Assembly: GCA_965223255.1 (NCBI GenBank)
Contig: CBDCWA010000004.1
Location: 930,001-994,000, forward strand
Length of the DNA stretch: 64,000 nt
From: CBDCWA01 sp965223255
GTDB taxonomy: Bacteria > Pseudomonadota > Alphaproteobacteria > Rhizobiales > Hyphomicrobiaceae
Direction of reading: 5' to 3'
Shown here: in pieces, positions 7,595-17,157 of the stretch
How positions within the stretch are numbered: position 1 is the first letter of the stretch
Layout: every line of letters begins with the position of its first letter
Notes under the pieces: model-generated
Databases searched by the model: none
Told to the model about the DNA's origin: nothing
Seen by the model: the letters and a program-made list of their open reading frames with translations, nothing else
Translations under genes and position numbers: made by a program

Positions 7595-10500
7595 TCAGGC
7601 TGACGGGGTGGCAAGCTGATCAAATTCTCGGACGGCCGCGGCATCGCGTTTCGAAAGTTCCGGAAATTCGGCGTCTGCGCCGACGTCATCCGTAATCCGC
7701 CAGGAACGCTTACACTTTCGCCCTTCTGCCTTCGCCGGCACGACACCGACGCCGCCAATATCATCCAGCCGGAAGGCACCCGCCGGCGGCGCCCCACCAG
7801 CTATGGTCAGGCCTGATGTAATGCAAATTTCAGCAAAATCGACGCTTTCGATTAGGGCCCGCAAAGCCTCGTCCTCGATATAGACGATCGGTGCAGCCTC
7901 CAATGAGGAGCCAATGGTCTTATTGGCCCGTTCGATTTCCAAGGCACCGGTCACCACCCGCCTAACACGACGGATATCCTCCCAGCGCGCCGCCAGATCT
8001 GCATCAAGCCAATCGCCCGGCAACTCAGGAAAATCCACCAGATGCACCGAGCCATTGTCCGTCGGATAGCGCGTCAACCATGCTTCTTCTGACGTGAACA
8101 CCATGATCGGTGCCAACCACAGCGTCACGCATTTGAAGATCTGGTCAATCACGGTCAGCGCTGCGCGGCGTTTGAGGCTCGAACGCGGTTCGCAATAGAG
8201 CGCATCTTTGCGGATATCGAAATAGAAGGCAGACAGTTCTGAATTCAAAAACTGCGACAGTAAGTAGACCACACGCTTATAATCATAGCGCGTGTAGGCT
8301 GTGCGGATGTCCTGATCAAGTTCTGCCAAACGGTGCAACATCAGGCGTTCGAGTTCTGGTTGGTCAGCATGGTCCACCACAAACTCAGACTCATGATGTG
8401 CCAAAGTGCCGAGCATCCACCTGAGCGTATTGCGCACCTTGCGATAGGTCTCGACAAACGTTTTCAGGATTTCAGGTCCAATGCGCAAATCATCGCCATA
8501 ATCGGATGCCGCCACCCATAGCCGAAGAATATCGGCACCCGACTGTTTGATAACATCCTGGGGCGCCGTCACATTCCCGATAGACTTCGACATTTTCTGG
8601 CCTTTCTCATCCAGAACGAAGCCATGTGTGAGCACCACATCGTACGGCGCATGTCCACGCGTGCCGCAACTCTCAAGCAGCGATGATTGAAACCAGCCGC
8701 GATGCTGGTCGGAGCCTTCGAGATACATCACTCTGTCGCGCCCACCATCGCTGGCCCGTTTGAGACCGGCAAGGGTCGGAAAATGCTCCGGGTCTTCCAG
8801 CGTGAACGCGTGCGTAGATCCTGAATCGAACCACACATCGAGGATATCGCGCACCTGCTCCCAGTCGCCGACTTCATCCACCAGACCGTCCAGGAACCGT
8901 TCCGCCGCGCCATCCGTGAACCATACATCTGCCCCTTCTGCGACAAACGCTTCATGGATCCGCGCCATCAGCTGGTCAGACTTGGCGAAGCCCGAACCGG
9001 GGATGATCTCACCGGTCTTTTTGTGCACGAACACACAAATCGGCACGCCCCACGCCCGCTGTCGGGAGACAACCCAGTCCGGCTTTGAGTCAATCATACC
9101 CTTGATACGGTTTTGCCCGACGGCCGGCACCCAATCGACACGTTCGATTTCGGCAAAAGCGGTCTCCCGCAGTGTTTTGTTGCCAAGGCTCTGAAGCGGC
9201 TTATCCATGGCGATGAACCACTGCGGCGTATTACGGAAGATCACTGGCTTTTTTGACCGCCAGGAATGCGGATATTGGTGCCTCAAACGTCCGCGGGCAA
9301 TAAGTGCCTTACGCTCGACCAATGCCTTGATGACCGCCTCGTTGCCGTCACCCTTGTCGCCATTGGCCTTCAGCACGCGCTTGCCGACAAAGCCAGGCGC
9401 TTCGTCGGTAAACATACCATCAGCATCGACGGCGAACGGTATCGTTGTATCGATACCCATGGCCTCAAGTGCGGCCTTTCTATCCATCCAAATATGATAG
9501 TCGTCGGTGCCGTGCCCAGGCGCTGTGTGCACAAATCCCGTCCCGGTATCCTCCGCAACGTGATCGCCATCCAGCAGCGGTACCCTGAATGTATAGCCAC
9601 CCTCAAGGCCGCTCAGCGGATGCGCGCAGATCATTGACTGCAACATCTTGGCCGGCACGGCGCCGCGTTTTTCAAAGGCCTCGACCTTTGCTGCCGCCAT
9701 CACCTCTTCGGCAAGCTTGTCGGCCAGGATGAATTTGTCGCCAGGCTGCGCCCAGTTGCCGTCAGGCGCGGCTGTGACCTCATAAAGCCCATAGGCAATC
9801 TTCGACGAAAACGAAATCGCCCGATTGCCGGGGAGTGTCCATGGCGTCGTTGTCCAGATAACAATCTGCGCGTTGGACGTAAGCTCACCGGGCAAATCTG
9901 TATCGCCAAAAACAACGATCGGAAACTTCACCCAGATCATATCGGACTGATAATCGTGATATTCGACTTCGGCGTCCGCCAGTGCAGTCTTCTCGACCAC
10001 CGACCACATTACCGGCTTTGAGCCGCGGTAAAGCAAGCCATTCATCGCGAACTTCATTAGTTCCGAGGCAATTGTTGCCTCAGCCTGAAACGTCATCGTC
10101 GAGTAATAGTTTTCCCAGTCGCCACCAACACCGAGCCGGATAAACTCTTCGCGCTGGGTATCGATCCATTGCCCGGCAAAGGCACGGCAGACTTCCCGGA
10201 ATTCGTTGATCGGAATGTCATCCTTGTTGCGGCCCTTTTGGCGAAATTGCTGCTCGATCTGCCACTCGATGGGCAGGCCGTGGCAATCCCATCCCGGCAC
10301 GTATGTACTGTCGAAACCGAGTTTGGCCTGCGAGCGCACGACTAAGTCTTTGAGAATCTTATTGAGTGCATGCCCGATATGGATATTGGCGTTGGCGTAG
10401 GGCGGCCCATCATGCAACGTGAACTTGTCGCGCCCCTTTGCCACCTCCCGCATCCTTGTATTGAAATCAATTTTTTGCCATCGCGCCAGGATCTCCGGCT

Positions 10501-10633
10501 CTCGCGCTGGAAGGTTTGCACGCATCGGGAATTCGGTCTTGGGCAAGAACAGGGTCTTGCTCCAATCGCGCCCGTCGCTGTCGCTATCTTGGCCCTTCGC
10601 CGCATTCGGCTGTTTGGTTGTCTTGTTGGCCAT
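7595..10633 (-). CDS. ileS: Isoleucyl-tRNA synthetase
   Basis: This 1012-residue class I aminoacyl-tRNA synthetase charges tRNA-Ile. It has the HIGH motif in NANIHIGHALNK near residue 83 and the KMSKS motif in GQKMSKSIGN near residue 680. The CP1 editing domain is marked by WTTTPWTLPGNRA near residue 260. LEGSDQHRGWFQSSLL and the downstream anticodon-binding domain are present. The length and the absence of a clear C-terminal four-cysteine zinc motif should be compared with other alphaproteobacterial enzymes. It lies between ribF and lspA on the same strand, a common conserved order. Confidence 0.98.
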   Translation of the reverse strand: MANKTTKQPNAAKGQDSDSDGRDWSKTLFLPKTEFPMRANLPAREPEILARWQKIDFNTRMREVAKGRDKFTLHDGPPYANANIHIGHALNKILKDLVVRSQAKLGFDSTYVPGWDCHGLPIEWQIEQQFRQKGRNKDDIPINEFREVCRAFAGQWIDTQREEFIRLGVGGDWENYYSTMTFQAEATIASELMKFAMNGLLYRGSKPVMWSVVEKTALADAEVEYHDYQSDMIWVKFPIVVFGDTDLPGELTSNAQIVIWTTTPWTLPGNRAISFSSKIAYGLYEVTAAPDGNWAQPGDKFILADKLAEEVMAAAKVEAFEKRGAVPAKMLQSMICAHPLSGLEGGYTFRVPLLDGDHVAEDTGTGFVHTAPGHGTDDYHIWMDRKAALEAMGIDTTIPFAVDADGMFTDEAPGFVGKRVLKANGDKGDGNEAVIKALVERKALIARGRLRHQYPHSWRSKKPVIFRNTPQWFIAMDKPLQSLGNKTLRETAFAEIERVDWVPAVGQNRIKGMIDSKPDWVVSRQRAWGVPICVFVHKKTGEIIPGSGFAKSDQLMARIHEAFVAEGADVWFTDGAAERFLDGLVDEVGDWEQVRDILDVWFDSGSTHAFTLEDPEHFPTLAGLKRASDGGRDRVMYLEGSDQHRGWFQSSLLESCGTRGHAPYDVVLTHGFVLDEKGQKMSKSIGNVTAPQDVIKQSGADILRLWVAASDYGDDLRIGPEILKTFVETYRKVRNTLRWMLGTLAHHESEFVVDHADQPELERLMLHRLAELDQDIRTAYTRYDYKRVVYLLSQFLNSELSAFYFDIRKDALYCEPRSSLKRRAALTVIDQIFKCVTLWLAPIMVFTSEEAWLTRYPTDNGSVHLVDFPELPGDWLDADLAARWEDIRRVRRVVTGALEIERANKTIGSSLEAAPIVYIEDEALRALIESVDFAEICITSGLTIAGGAPPAGAFRLDDIGGVGVVPAKAEGRKCKRSWRITDDVGADAEFPELSKRDAAAVREFDQLATPSA

Positions 10634-10722
10634 GCCTCATCTTTCACAGTCAAAAGTCTTTTGCCACGAACCCATATGTGCAGCCGGTCGTTACCGAGAA
10701 ACAAGCCAGGTTCGCAAAGCGC

Positions 10723-11700
10723 TCAAGAGGCCCCAAGTGGGAAATGCGCCAAGGGCCGCTCCCGATCGGCCTGAGCCAGCAGGTCTGCCGCTACTTCGCA
10801 GTCCTTGGCTATTTGGACTTTCAGGCTCTCCATATCCGCAAATCTCATATCCGGCCTTACGTAGTCAATGAAGGCCACATCAATTGTGCGGCCATAAAGA
10901 TCACCGTCAAAATCAAACAGGAACACTTCGAGGGCTGGCGCGCCGTCATCAACGGTGGGTCGCGTACCGAGATACGCCGCACCGTCATAGGTCTCCTGAT
11001 CCACAAAAATTCGTGCCGCATATATCCCGTGAGCGAGAGCCGTCCCAGCCGGCAGAGTAATATTTGCAGTGGGAAACCCGAGACTGGCACCGATCTGGGC
11101 ACCATGGGTGATTTCGCCGCTAACCTGCCACCAATGCCCAAGAACCAGGGCCGCACCACGCACATCGGCCTTGGCAAGCATTTTTCTAATCTCACTTGAG
11201 GAGAACACCCGCCCATCGTCCGCAGCAGGGGCCACGATGCTCACCCCGAAGCTGTGTTTTTCGCCCAAAGCCTGCATGGTCTCAGGCGTGCCACCACGTC
11301 CTTTGCCGAAGTAAAAGTCGTACCCGATCACCACATGCCCGACACCAAAGCCTGCGACCAAAACCTGCTCAACAAACATGTCGGCCTCCAGTGAGGCCAG
11401 CTCGGCATTGAAATCCAATACCGCCGTCAGATCCACGCCAAGACTTTCAAACAGCTGCTGTTTTCTGGCCAGTGGCGTCAATTCGAAGCGTGCCAAATCC
11501 GGCTTGAAGTATTGGCGCGGATGCGGCTCAAACACCATCACGCCGGCTTTGACGCCCCGCCGTCTGGCTTCTGCCACTGTTGCACCAATCACCGCTTGAT
11601 GCCCGCGATGAACACCATCGAAATTCCCGATCGCCAAGACGCATCCCTTCAGGGACGGCGGGATCGTGTCATACCCCCGGCAAATCTGCATCGTGCTCAT
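10723..11700 (-). CDS. ribF: Bifunctional riboflavin kinase/FAD synthetase
   Basis: RibF phosphorylates riboflavin to FMN and then adenylylates it to FAD in the cytoplasm. The N-terminal adenylyltransferase domain has GNFDGVHRGH at about residues 27-36 and the ISS-like motif FSSSEIRKML near 165. The C-terminal kinase domain has GFPTANI near residue 208 and YLGTRPTVDDG near 243. The length of 325 residues is usual. It is the gene upstream of ileS. The 144-base region before it shows no FMN riboswitch signature. The start could also be the ATG three codons later. Confidence 0.95.
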   Translation of the reverse strand: MSTMQICRGYDTIPPSLKGCVLAIGNFDGVHRGHQAVIGATVAEARRRGVKAGVMVFEPHPRQYFKPDLARFELTPLARKQQLFESLGVDLTAVLDFNAELASLEADMFVEQVLVAGFGVGHVVIGYDFYFGKGRGGTPETMQALGEKHSFGVSIVAPAADDGRVFSSSEIRKMLAKADVRGAALVLGHWWQVSGEITHGAQIGASLGFPTANITLPAGTALAHGIYAARIFVDQETYDGAAYLGTRPTVDDGAPALEVFLFDFDGDLYGRTIDVAFIDYVRPDMRFADMESLKVQIAKDCEVAADLLAQADRERPLAHFPLGAS

Positions 11701-11844
11701 GTCTCGTGCATCGCATTGACCGCAGTCGTTCGTCGCATCCGATTGGCGTCAATCCGACAACAATGCGTCGTCGGTCTGAATTCAGCCCGGCATAGATAAC
11801 CCACGATTAACAGAGATTGAAGCGCGCTGTAGCCGCTTTATGAA

Positions 11845-12282
11845 TTATTGGGGTCGCTGAGGAACCATCAACATCGCCTGACCTTCGAGCACCACTTTGC
11901 CGTCCACCAAACATTGGCATTCGAACAACGCACGCCGCTTGCCGGCAATCAATTCGCATACCCGTACTTTGGCCAACACGGCATCACCAATCTTGACAGG
12001 TGCCTTGAAGTTCAGTGTCTGCGAGACATAAATCGCGCCCGGCCCCGGCATCTCGGTGCCAAATACGGCCGATATGTAGCTTGCCGTCAGCATCCCATGG
12101 GCGATACGCTCTTTGAATATCGTGGCGGCGGCATACGCATCATCAAGATGCACGGGATTCTTATCGCCGGATATCTCGGCAAAGGCGGTTATATCGTCAG
12201 CCTCGACGGTCTTTCGAAAGCTGGCCTCCATGCCAACCTCAAGATCCTCGAAAAAATAGGTTTTGCGCGACTGATACGTCAT
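11845..12282 (-). CDS. MaoC-family (R)-specific enoyl-CoA hydratase-like protein
   Basis: This 145-residue hot-dog-fold protein belongs to the MaoC/PhaJ group, which hydrates enoyl-CoA. The hydratase motif is complete: ISGDKNPVH with Asp40 and His45 as the expected catalytic pair, followed by RIAHGMLTASY. ATG 12282 was chosen over an ATG five codons earlier, because GGGGGA lies 7 bases before it. The size is that of a stand-alone monomer unit forming a homodimer. It may supply (R)-3-hydroxyacyl-CoA for polyhydroxyalkanoate synthesis or act in beta-oxidation; the context (upstream of ribF) does not decide. Confidence 0.88.
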   Translation of the reverse strand: MTYQSRKTYFFEDLEVGMEASFRKTVEADDITAFAEISGDKNPVHLDDAYAAATIFKERIAHGMLTASYISAVFGTEMPGPGAIYVSQTLNFKAPVKIGDAVLAKVRVCELIAGKRRALFECQCLVDGKVVLEGQAMLMVPQRPQ

Positions 12283-12627
12283 AAAGTATTCCCCCATAGC
12301 CCGTCTTGAGCTGTCCAGACCGCATCCAACTTCGACCCCGAAACCTATAGGCGGCTTGTGTGCATTGCAACATCAATAAATGCTCTCGTGCTGCATTGCC
12401 GCAATCCTGCGCTATCCGATCCCGTGAGTCGAAGCCAGCGCGCGTGGCCACTCCTCCACTGAATTCCGTTCATATGGACCAAAATTCAGGCTGTCGCGGG
12501 CGGACTCGGAGGAGCTGTCACGACGAAATTGTTGGCTGGACAGCAGCTGGCGCCAGGGTTAAAACCGCCTCTTCCAATATCATGGCTTGCATGGGCAGCG
12601 GAGAAACGCCGGCCTTTTACCATGATT
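12283..12627. other. Intergenic region before tRNA-Val
   Basis: No gene was recognised in these 345 bases between the divergent maoC-like gene and the tRNA. It should hold promoters for both, but no well-matched -35/-10 pair stands out. Confidence 0.4.
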
Positions 12628-12702
12628 GGGCGGTTAGCTCAGCGGTAGAGCACTTGGTCGACATCCAAGGGGTCGCAGGTTCAATCCCTGCACCGCCCAC
12701 CA
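12628..12702 (+). tRNA. tRNA-Val (GAC), CCA encoded
   Basis: The 75 bases fold as a full cloverleaf: acceptor GGGCGGT with ACCGCCC, D-stem GCTC with GAGC, anticodon stem CTTGG with CCAAG, T-stem GCAGG with CCTGC and loop TTCAATC, then A and an encoded CCA. The anticodon loop is TCGACAT, giving anticodon GAC (valine). Position 33, almost always U, is C here. That is unusual and is discussed as a finding. Confidence 0.95.
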
Positions 12703-12775
12703 TTTCGCAATCTTGCCTTGACACGGCGAAATTATTGCTGATGGAGCGACCAATCGCAGAAACGAAAGGCTTGCT

Positions 12776-13408
12776 ATGATCCCAAGTGATCTCGCTGAGG
12801 GTTACCAGCGCTTTCGCGCCGGCCGCTACGCCCAGGAGGCCGAACTCTATGAGGCGCTGGCGGGCGGCCAAAGCCCGAACACGATGATTATCGGCTGTGC
12901 TGATAGCCGCGTCGACCCAGCAACGATTTTTTCGGCAGGGCCTGGCGAACTATTTGTCGTCAGGAACGTTGCCGCACTGGTGCCACCGAACGAAGACACT
13001 GGTGGCTATCACGGCACATCAGCGGCACTGGAATTCGCCGTCACCCATCTTAAGGTCACGCAAATTGTCGTCCTTGGACACGCCCGTTGCGGTGGCGCCG
13101 CCGCCGCCCTCGCCGCAGCCGACAACCGACCGGTCGGAACGTTCATTGGCCCCTGGGTCGAGCTTTTGGCTGATATAAGCAGTGATCTGCACAAGAGCGC
13201 GGGCGCGCTAACGCCTGACCAATTGCAGCAACGTATGGAACACTTGGCAATTCAGAAATCGCTACGCAATCTACTGACATTCCCATTTGTCAAATCCGCC
13301 TGCGACGCGGCTGAACTCACTCTGCATGGCGCCTGGTTCTCTATCGCCTCAGGCGAGTTGCAATGGCTTGACGCTGCAACAGGCACGTTCCACCGCGTGC
13401 CGGAATAG
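12776..13408 (+). CDS. Beta-class carbonic anhydrase
   Basis: This 210-residue enzyme interconverts CO2 and bicarbonate. The zinc ligands and gating pair of the beta class are visible: Cys41, Asp43 and Arg45 in GCADSRVDP, and His102 and Cys105 in GHARCGG. RNVAALVPP near residue 63 and TSAALEFAV near 81 are also typical. GAAAGG lies six bases before the ATG. It is a single gene downstream of tRNA-Val and convergent with a cupin gene. Supply of bicarbonate for carboxylation reactions is the likely role. Confidence 0.95.
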   Translation: MIPSDLAEGYQRFRAGRYAQEAELYEALAGGQSPNTMIIGCADSRVDPATIFSAGPGELFVVRNVAALVPPNEDTGGYHGTSAALEFAVTHLKVTQIVVLGHARCGGAAAALAAADNRPVGTFIGPWVELLADISSDLHKSAGALTPDQLQQRMEHLAIQKSLRNLLTFPFVKSACDAAELTLHGAWFSIASGELQWLDAATGTFHRVPE

Positions 13409-13479
13409 GCGCCATTCCGCGCACGCGACCTTGTCAGGCACAGCTGACGTCACTCAAGTCAACCGCTGCCGCGCACGGC

Positions 13480-14004
13480 TTATTCCGGCGCTCCCCAATA
13501 CTCACCGGCACGCGGAATAACCTCGACCTGACCGTTCTCTTTCGATTCACCGGTAAGCGGTTCCCCATAGATGTTTATGCGCTTTGGTTGGTCGGTTGCC
13601 GGCAGCCAGGCGCCCACCCTGAGCAGCACCAAGGGTTCCTCGCTTGTGGCATGGAAACGGTAATAGCAACCGGCCGGCAGCGACACACCTTCGAGCGGAC
13701 CGATATGGCGTTCTTCACCGCGCGGACCAAAGAAGCACGCACTGCCCGACATGACGATATGCATATGATCTTCTTGGGTGTGGTTATGCAGGCCGTTCTC
13801 ACCACCGCCGGCATAGACTTTCAGATTGAGCCACAAGTTGCCGGTGTCAGCCAGAATATTGTTGGTGCGGCCCTGCTCTAACAGTTCGGCGCGCAGTTTG
13901 AAGAATTGCGGCGATGGGCTCTTTTCAATGTTGGCCTCACGACGTTGGCGCATCTCCTCGGTTTCGTCTTCGACTTGGCCTGTGTCGAGTATATCGAGTG
14001 CCAT
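13480..14004 (-). CDS. Cupin-domain protein
   Basis: The 174-residue protein has one cupin barrel. The first metal motif is NGLHNHTQEDHMH near residues 75-87, and the second is represented by LPAGCYYRFHA near 110-120. Such small cupins bind Fe, Mn or Zn and act as dioxygenases, isomerases or sensors. No specific subfamily was recognised. GGAGG precedes the ATG. It is convergent with the carbonic anhydrase and lies downstream of a substrate-binding-like gene on the same strand, 135 bases away, so the two may be expressed together. Confidence 0.75.
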   Translation of the reverse strand: MALDILDTGQVEDETEEMRQRREANIEKSPSPQFFKLRAELLEQGRTNNILADTGNLWLNLKVYAGGGENGLHNHTQEDHMHIVMSGSACFFGPRGEERHIGPLEGVSLPAGCYYRFHATSEEPLVLLRVGAWLPATDQPKRINIYGEPLTGESKENGQVEVIPRAGEYWGAPE

Positions 14005-14139
14005 GGTAGCTCCTCCAAATTAAGGTTGAACCTTGGATATTTCCTCTGTCAGGTAAGTATAGCGGAGTTCCGCAGCCTAGGTATAGACCATCTGGCCTTG
14101 CGGCTCGCCATGGCCCGATTTTGCACCATTTGTTGTGGC

Positions 14140-15111
14140 TTACGCCACGTCGACAAACATCTCTTCAAGCGCCATTCGCCCCGGAATCAGGCCCTGCTGC
14201 AAGGCTGCGTCATGCAATGCGGCTATTGAGGCCAAATTGGCGTCAAGACCGAACGGCAAAGGATCTGGCCCGACAATATTGGTTAGCCGGCGATAGCGCG
14301 CCGTCAAGGGATCAGAAACACCATCGCTCCTCATGAGGACAAGCCACGCGTTTTTTGCCGCTTCGAAGGCACAAAACAACGAAGACGCCAACCAGGGGTG
14401 ATCCTTCAGAAGCTGCTCTTTAACGACCAAAACGCTATGGACCGGATAGATACCCGTCTCGCTATACCACTGAGCCTCCAGCTCTTCGGCATCAGGAAAA
14501 AGGTCAGGGTAATGCGACACATCTTCTTGCCGCCAACCGCGCTGCGGATCACCAGACCGCCCAATTCCGGCATTGCCATCAAGGCCGGCTGCAAGTTCTC
14601 CCTGTTCCATCATCTCATAGAGCGACCTGCCAGCTGCCGTATGTTCGACGTTGTCCGGCAATACCAACGCCTGGACATGCTCTTCATCATCGACCAACCA
14701 GTGTATGCGCGAGATGTCGACGCCGAACGCGTTCGCCAAAACGAACCGCGTCCACACACCCGTCGTCACCGAATAGGCTCTGACGCCGACGCGTTTGCCT
14801 TCGAGATCCTTGGGCGTGCGCACACCTGAGTCCGGATGCACGCGAAGACCGCCATGATGGAACCGGCGCATCAAAAAGATCGGCAAGGCTATGATCGGTA
14901 CGCCATGCGCCCGTGCTATCAAGTAGGTCGTCGGCGCCAACTCGCACACGTCAAAGGCCAAATCGCGCACCATCATGCGATACGCCGCGATCTGCGGCTT
15001 AATGGTTCGATACCGTGCGTCGACGCCTTCGATCGCAAGCGCACCTGTCTTTAGGGATTGCGTAAATGGATAGTCAGCAATCGCCAGCGTCAATGCCAAG
15101 CGGTCAGTCAT
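14140..15111 (-). CDS. 4,5-dihydroxyphthalate decarboxylase-like / substrate-binding fold protein
   Basis: The 323-residue protein begins directly with a beta strand (LALTLAIADYPFTQ) and has no signal peptide. It has the periplasmic-binding-protein-like fold shared by 4,5-dihydroxyphthalate decarboxylase-like proteins, with LEGKRVGVRAYSVTTGVWTR near residue 105 and GVDISRIHWLVDDEEHVQ near 128. Proteins of this group have been annotated both as aromatic decarboxylases and as solute-binding proteins. Lack of an export signal favours a cytoplasmic enzyme or sensor. The reaction is unknown. It sits between a cupin and a small unknown gene on the same strand. Confidence 0.7.
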   Translation of the reverse strand: MTDRLALTLAIADYPFTQSLKTGALAIEGVDARYRTIKPQIAAYRMMVRDLAFDVCELAPTTYLIARAHGVPIIALPIFLMRRFHHGGLRVHPDSGVRTPKDLEGKRVGVRAYSVTTGVWTRFVLANAFGVDISRIHWLVDDEEHVQALVLPDNVEHTAAGRSLYEMMEQGELAAGLDGNAGIGRSGDPQRGWRQEDVSHYPDLFPDAEELEAQWYSETGIYPVHSVLVVKEQLLKDHPWLASSLFCAFEAAKNAWLVLMRSDGVSDPLTARYRRLTNIVGPDPLPFGLDANLASIAALHDAALQQGLIPGRMALEEMFVDVA

Positions 15112-15126
15112 ACCTGCCAGGCCCTT

Positions 15127-15450
15127 TCAACAGCAGCTACACCAAATCGTGCCATCATCGTACATAGCCGGCAAATACCATTTGGGTGGCAGATCATCCT
15201 CAACAACCTCAGCAACCGGCTTGAAGATTTTGGTACGATAACAGGTATCGTCGTCGGTCCAGATCACAATTGCCGTCTCGATCGGCGGACATCCCGGCAC
15301 CTGGCAGGAGACCTCGGAAACCATCACAACGGCATCATTCGCCAGCTGAAACCGATCGCAGACCCATTGGTGCACCCGCGCCGTGGCCTGCTCATAATCA
15401 GAGCCCTGGCGAAAAGTGCCAAATCGCGAACTGGTCGTAAGCGTCGTCAC
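15127..15450 (-). CDS. Conserved small cysteine-containing protein of unknown function
   Basis: The frame can begin at GTG 15510 or GTG 15450. The latter was preferred because AGGACAG precedes it and the protein then starts directly with a folded-looking region (107 residues). It has a conserved-looking core NDAVVMVSEVSCQVPGCPP followed by a strand-rich region, and ends with CSCC. Similar short proteins occur in Rhizobiales, but no function is known to me. It lies 15 bases upstream of the substrate-binding-like gene on the same strand, so it is likely co-transcribed with it. Confidence 0.6.
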   Translation of the reverse strand: MTTLTTSSRFGTFRQGSDYEQATARVHQWVCDRFQLANDAVVMVSEVSCQVPGCPPIETAIVIWTDDDTCYRTKIFKPVAEVVEDDLPPKWYLPAMYDDGTIWCSCC

Positions 15451-15582
15451 GGTCTGTCCTAGAAGTCCAATTGTCCTAACTGCGCCGCCAAATGTTGCGT
15501 TTGCTGGCACATTTCGTCATTTTAACACGCAAGTCGCCGACTTTTCTCAACAATAATTCGACCCATGCAGGAGGCAAATCCA

Positions 15583-16713
15583 GTGGCTGAATCAGTAAGA
15601 GCAGCGGTCCGCACAGCGGCAAACACCACCGAGATCCGCGAATACCCTATGCCGGACGTGCCCGCGGACGGCGCCCTTATGAAAATGGAGGTTGCCGGAA
15701 TATGCGGCACCGACGTCAGGCTCTACTCGGAGCCGCCCACCGACAAGCCGACCATCATGGGCCATGAAAACATCGGCTATATCGCCAAAGCGGGTAGTGA
15801 ATTCACGCGCCGCAAAGGCTTTAAGGAAGGCGATCTGGTGTTTCTTGAGCACTATGTGATGTGCGGTCAATGCGAATGGTGCCACAAAGGCGAATACCGT
15901 CATTGCGAACAAACCAACTGGCGCACCAATCCGGACGCTATCCGCTACGGTTATACATCGGACGAAAAGGCCCCCCACCTGTGGGGCGGCTTTGCCGAAT
16001 ACGCCTACCTCCCCTGGAATGCCGTGCTTCACCACGTTCCAAAAGGCATGTCGGCGGAACGTGCAGGCCTGGTCACACCGATGGCCAATGGCGTCGAATG
16101 GTCGCTGTTCGATGGCGAAGTCGGCTATAACTCGGTCGTCCTGATCCAAGGCCCCGGCCAGCAAGGCCTGTCGCAAACAGTAATTTGCCGGCAGGCCGGC
16201 GCCGCCTGCATCATCGTAACCGGCACCTCGAAGGACCTGGTACGTCTCGATGTCGCAAAGAAACTTGGCGCGGACTATGTGATTAACGTCAATGAGGAAG
16301 ATCCGCTCGAACGCATCATGGAAATCACCGGCGGAAAGGGCGTCGACGTGGCCCTCGACTGCACGGCCGGCGCCGGTACTATTCCCATACTGCTTGGCAT
16401 TGAAGCCTTGAAGCGCAAGGGCGGCATCATTGTCGCGCAAGGTGAAATGGCCGACTTCCCGAATTTTCCGCTAGAAAAATTCTGTGTCAAATGGATCACC
16501 ATGAAAAGCGCGCGTGGCCACAGCTATCGTTCGTGTGAACTGGCACTCGAGCAATTGGCATCGGACAAGTTTGATTTCGATCTTGTGACCACCCACCGCT
16601 TTGGCCTGAACCAAGTCGACCTAGCCATTCGCTCGGTCGGCAACAAAGGCGTGCCCGGCGTCATCCATGCCTCGCTCATGCCTTGGGAAGAAAGCAACCA
16701 TCCTGAACCCTAG
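15583..16713 (+). CDS. Zinc-dependent medium-chain alcohol dehydrogenase family protein
   Basis: This NAD(P)-dependent oxidoreductase has the zinc MDR layout. With the start at GTG 15583 it has 376 residues. That start was preferred over ATG 15565 because AGGAGG lies within the first codons of the longer frame, 8 bases before the GTG. The catalytic zinc site is Cys41 in ICGTD with GHEN at 61-63. The structural zinc site is CGQCEWCHKGEYRHC (four Cys at about 94-108). The Rossmann segment reads QGPGQQGLSQ, a variant of the usual glycine motif. The alcohol substrate is unknown. It is a lone plus-strand gene divergent from the small cysteine protein. Confidence 0.88.
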   Translation: MAESVRAAVRTAANTTEIREYPMPDVPADGALMKMEVAGICGTDVRLYSEPPTDKPTIMGHENIGYIAKAGSEFTRRKGFKEGDLVFLEHYVMCGQCEWCHKGEYRHCEQTNWRTNPDAIRYGYTSDEKAPHLWGGFAEYAYLPWNAVLHHVPKGMSAERAGLVTPMANGVEWSLFDGEVGYNSVVLIQGPGQQGLSQTVICRQAGAACIIVTGTSKDLVRLDVAKKLGADYVINVNEEDPLERIMEITGGKGVDVALDCTAGAGTIPILLGIEALKRKGGIIVAQGEMADFPNFPLEKFCVKWITMKSARGHSYRSCELALEQLASDKFDFDLVTTHRFGLNQVDLAIRSVGNKGVPGVIHASLMPWEESNHPEP

Positions 16714-17157
16714 AGCCTGTCAGGTTTAACTGGAACCATCCCACTCTCCTACCCCGCCACCCATGGCATAGTGTTTTGGGCGGCCGGGCGAGGAGTGGGC
16801 CGGCGATGCGATTTCGCCTTAGGCAGAAATCATTTGGGGCCAAACAGAAATTCGCCGCGCGTCGGATCACATCTGAAGAGCTGTCGCGCCCTGCTCATGC
16901 AATATCCGTTTTGCTCGATTTGCTTTGCGATTCACAGATCGGATGAAATTGTTCTAGTGCTTTGGAAATCTCTAAAGCTATAGCAATAGAGCATCACCAG
17001 AATGTCCGGCATGACGAACTTGGTTTTGTCCCGCCTACCAGGCCGCGGCAGGCCGGTCGCTGACGGCGTTTCATATCATTGACATTACAATTATCGCAGT
17101 CCACTGATGAAATTGGCCAAGACCATGGATACGGATGTACAGACGGGAGTATTCCAA
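16714..17157. other. Intergenic stretch before the TraB/GumN gene
   Basis: No gene was recognised in these 444 bases. A TTGACA hexamer lies near 17079 but has no matching -10. The sequence just after the alcohol dehydrogenase stop contains GGTTTAACTGGAACC, a short imperfect palindrome that may be part of a terminator. Confidence 0.4.

Noticed and set aside
11701..11844. FMN riboswitch upstream of ribF
   Set aside because: The conserved FMN aptamer elements are absent and the leader is short.
13395..13495. Inverted GCCGGAATA copies at the ends of two convergent genes
   Set aside because: Each copy is the C-terminal coding end (Pro-Glu-stop) of its gene; the symmetry is probably coincidental.
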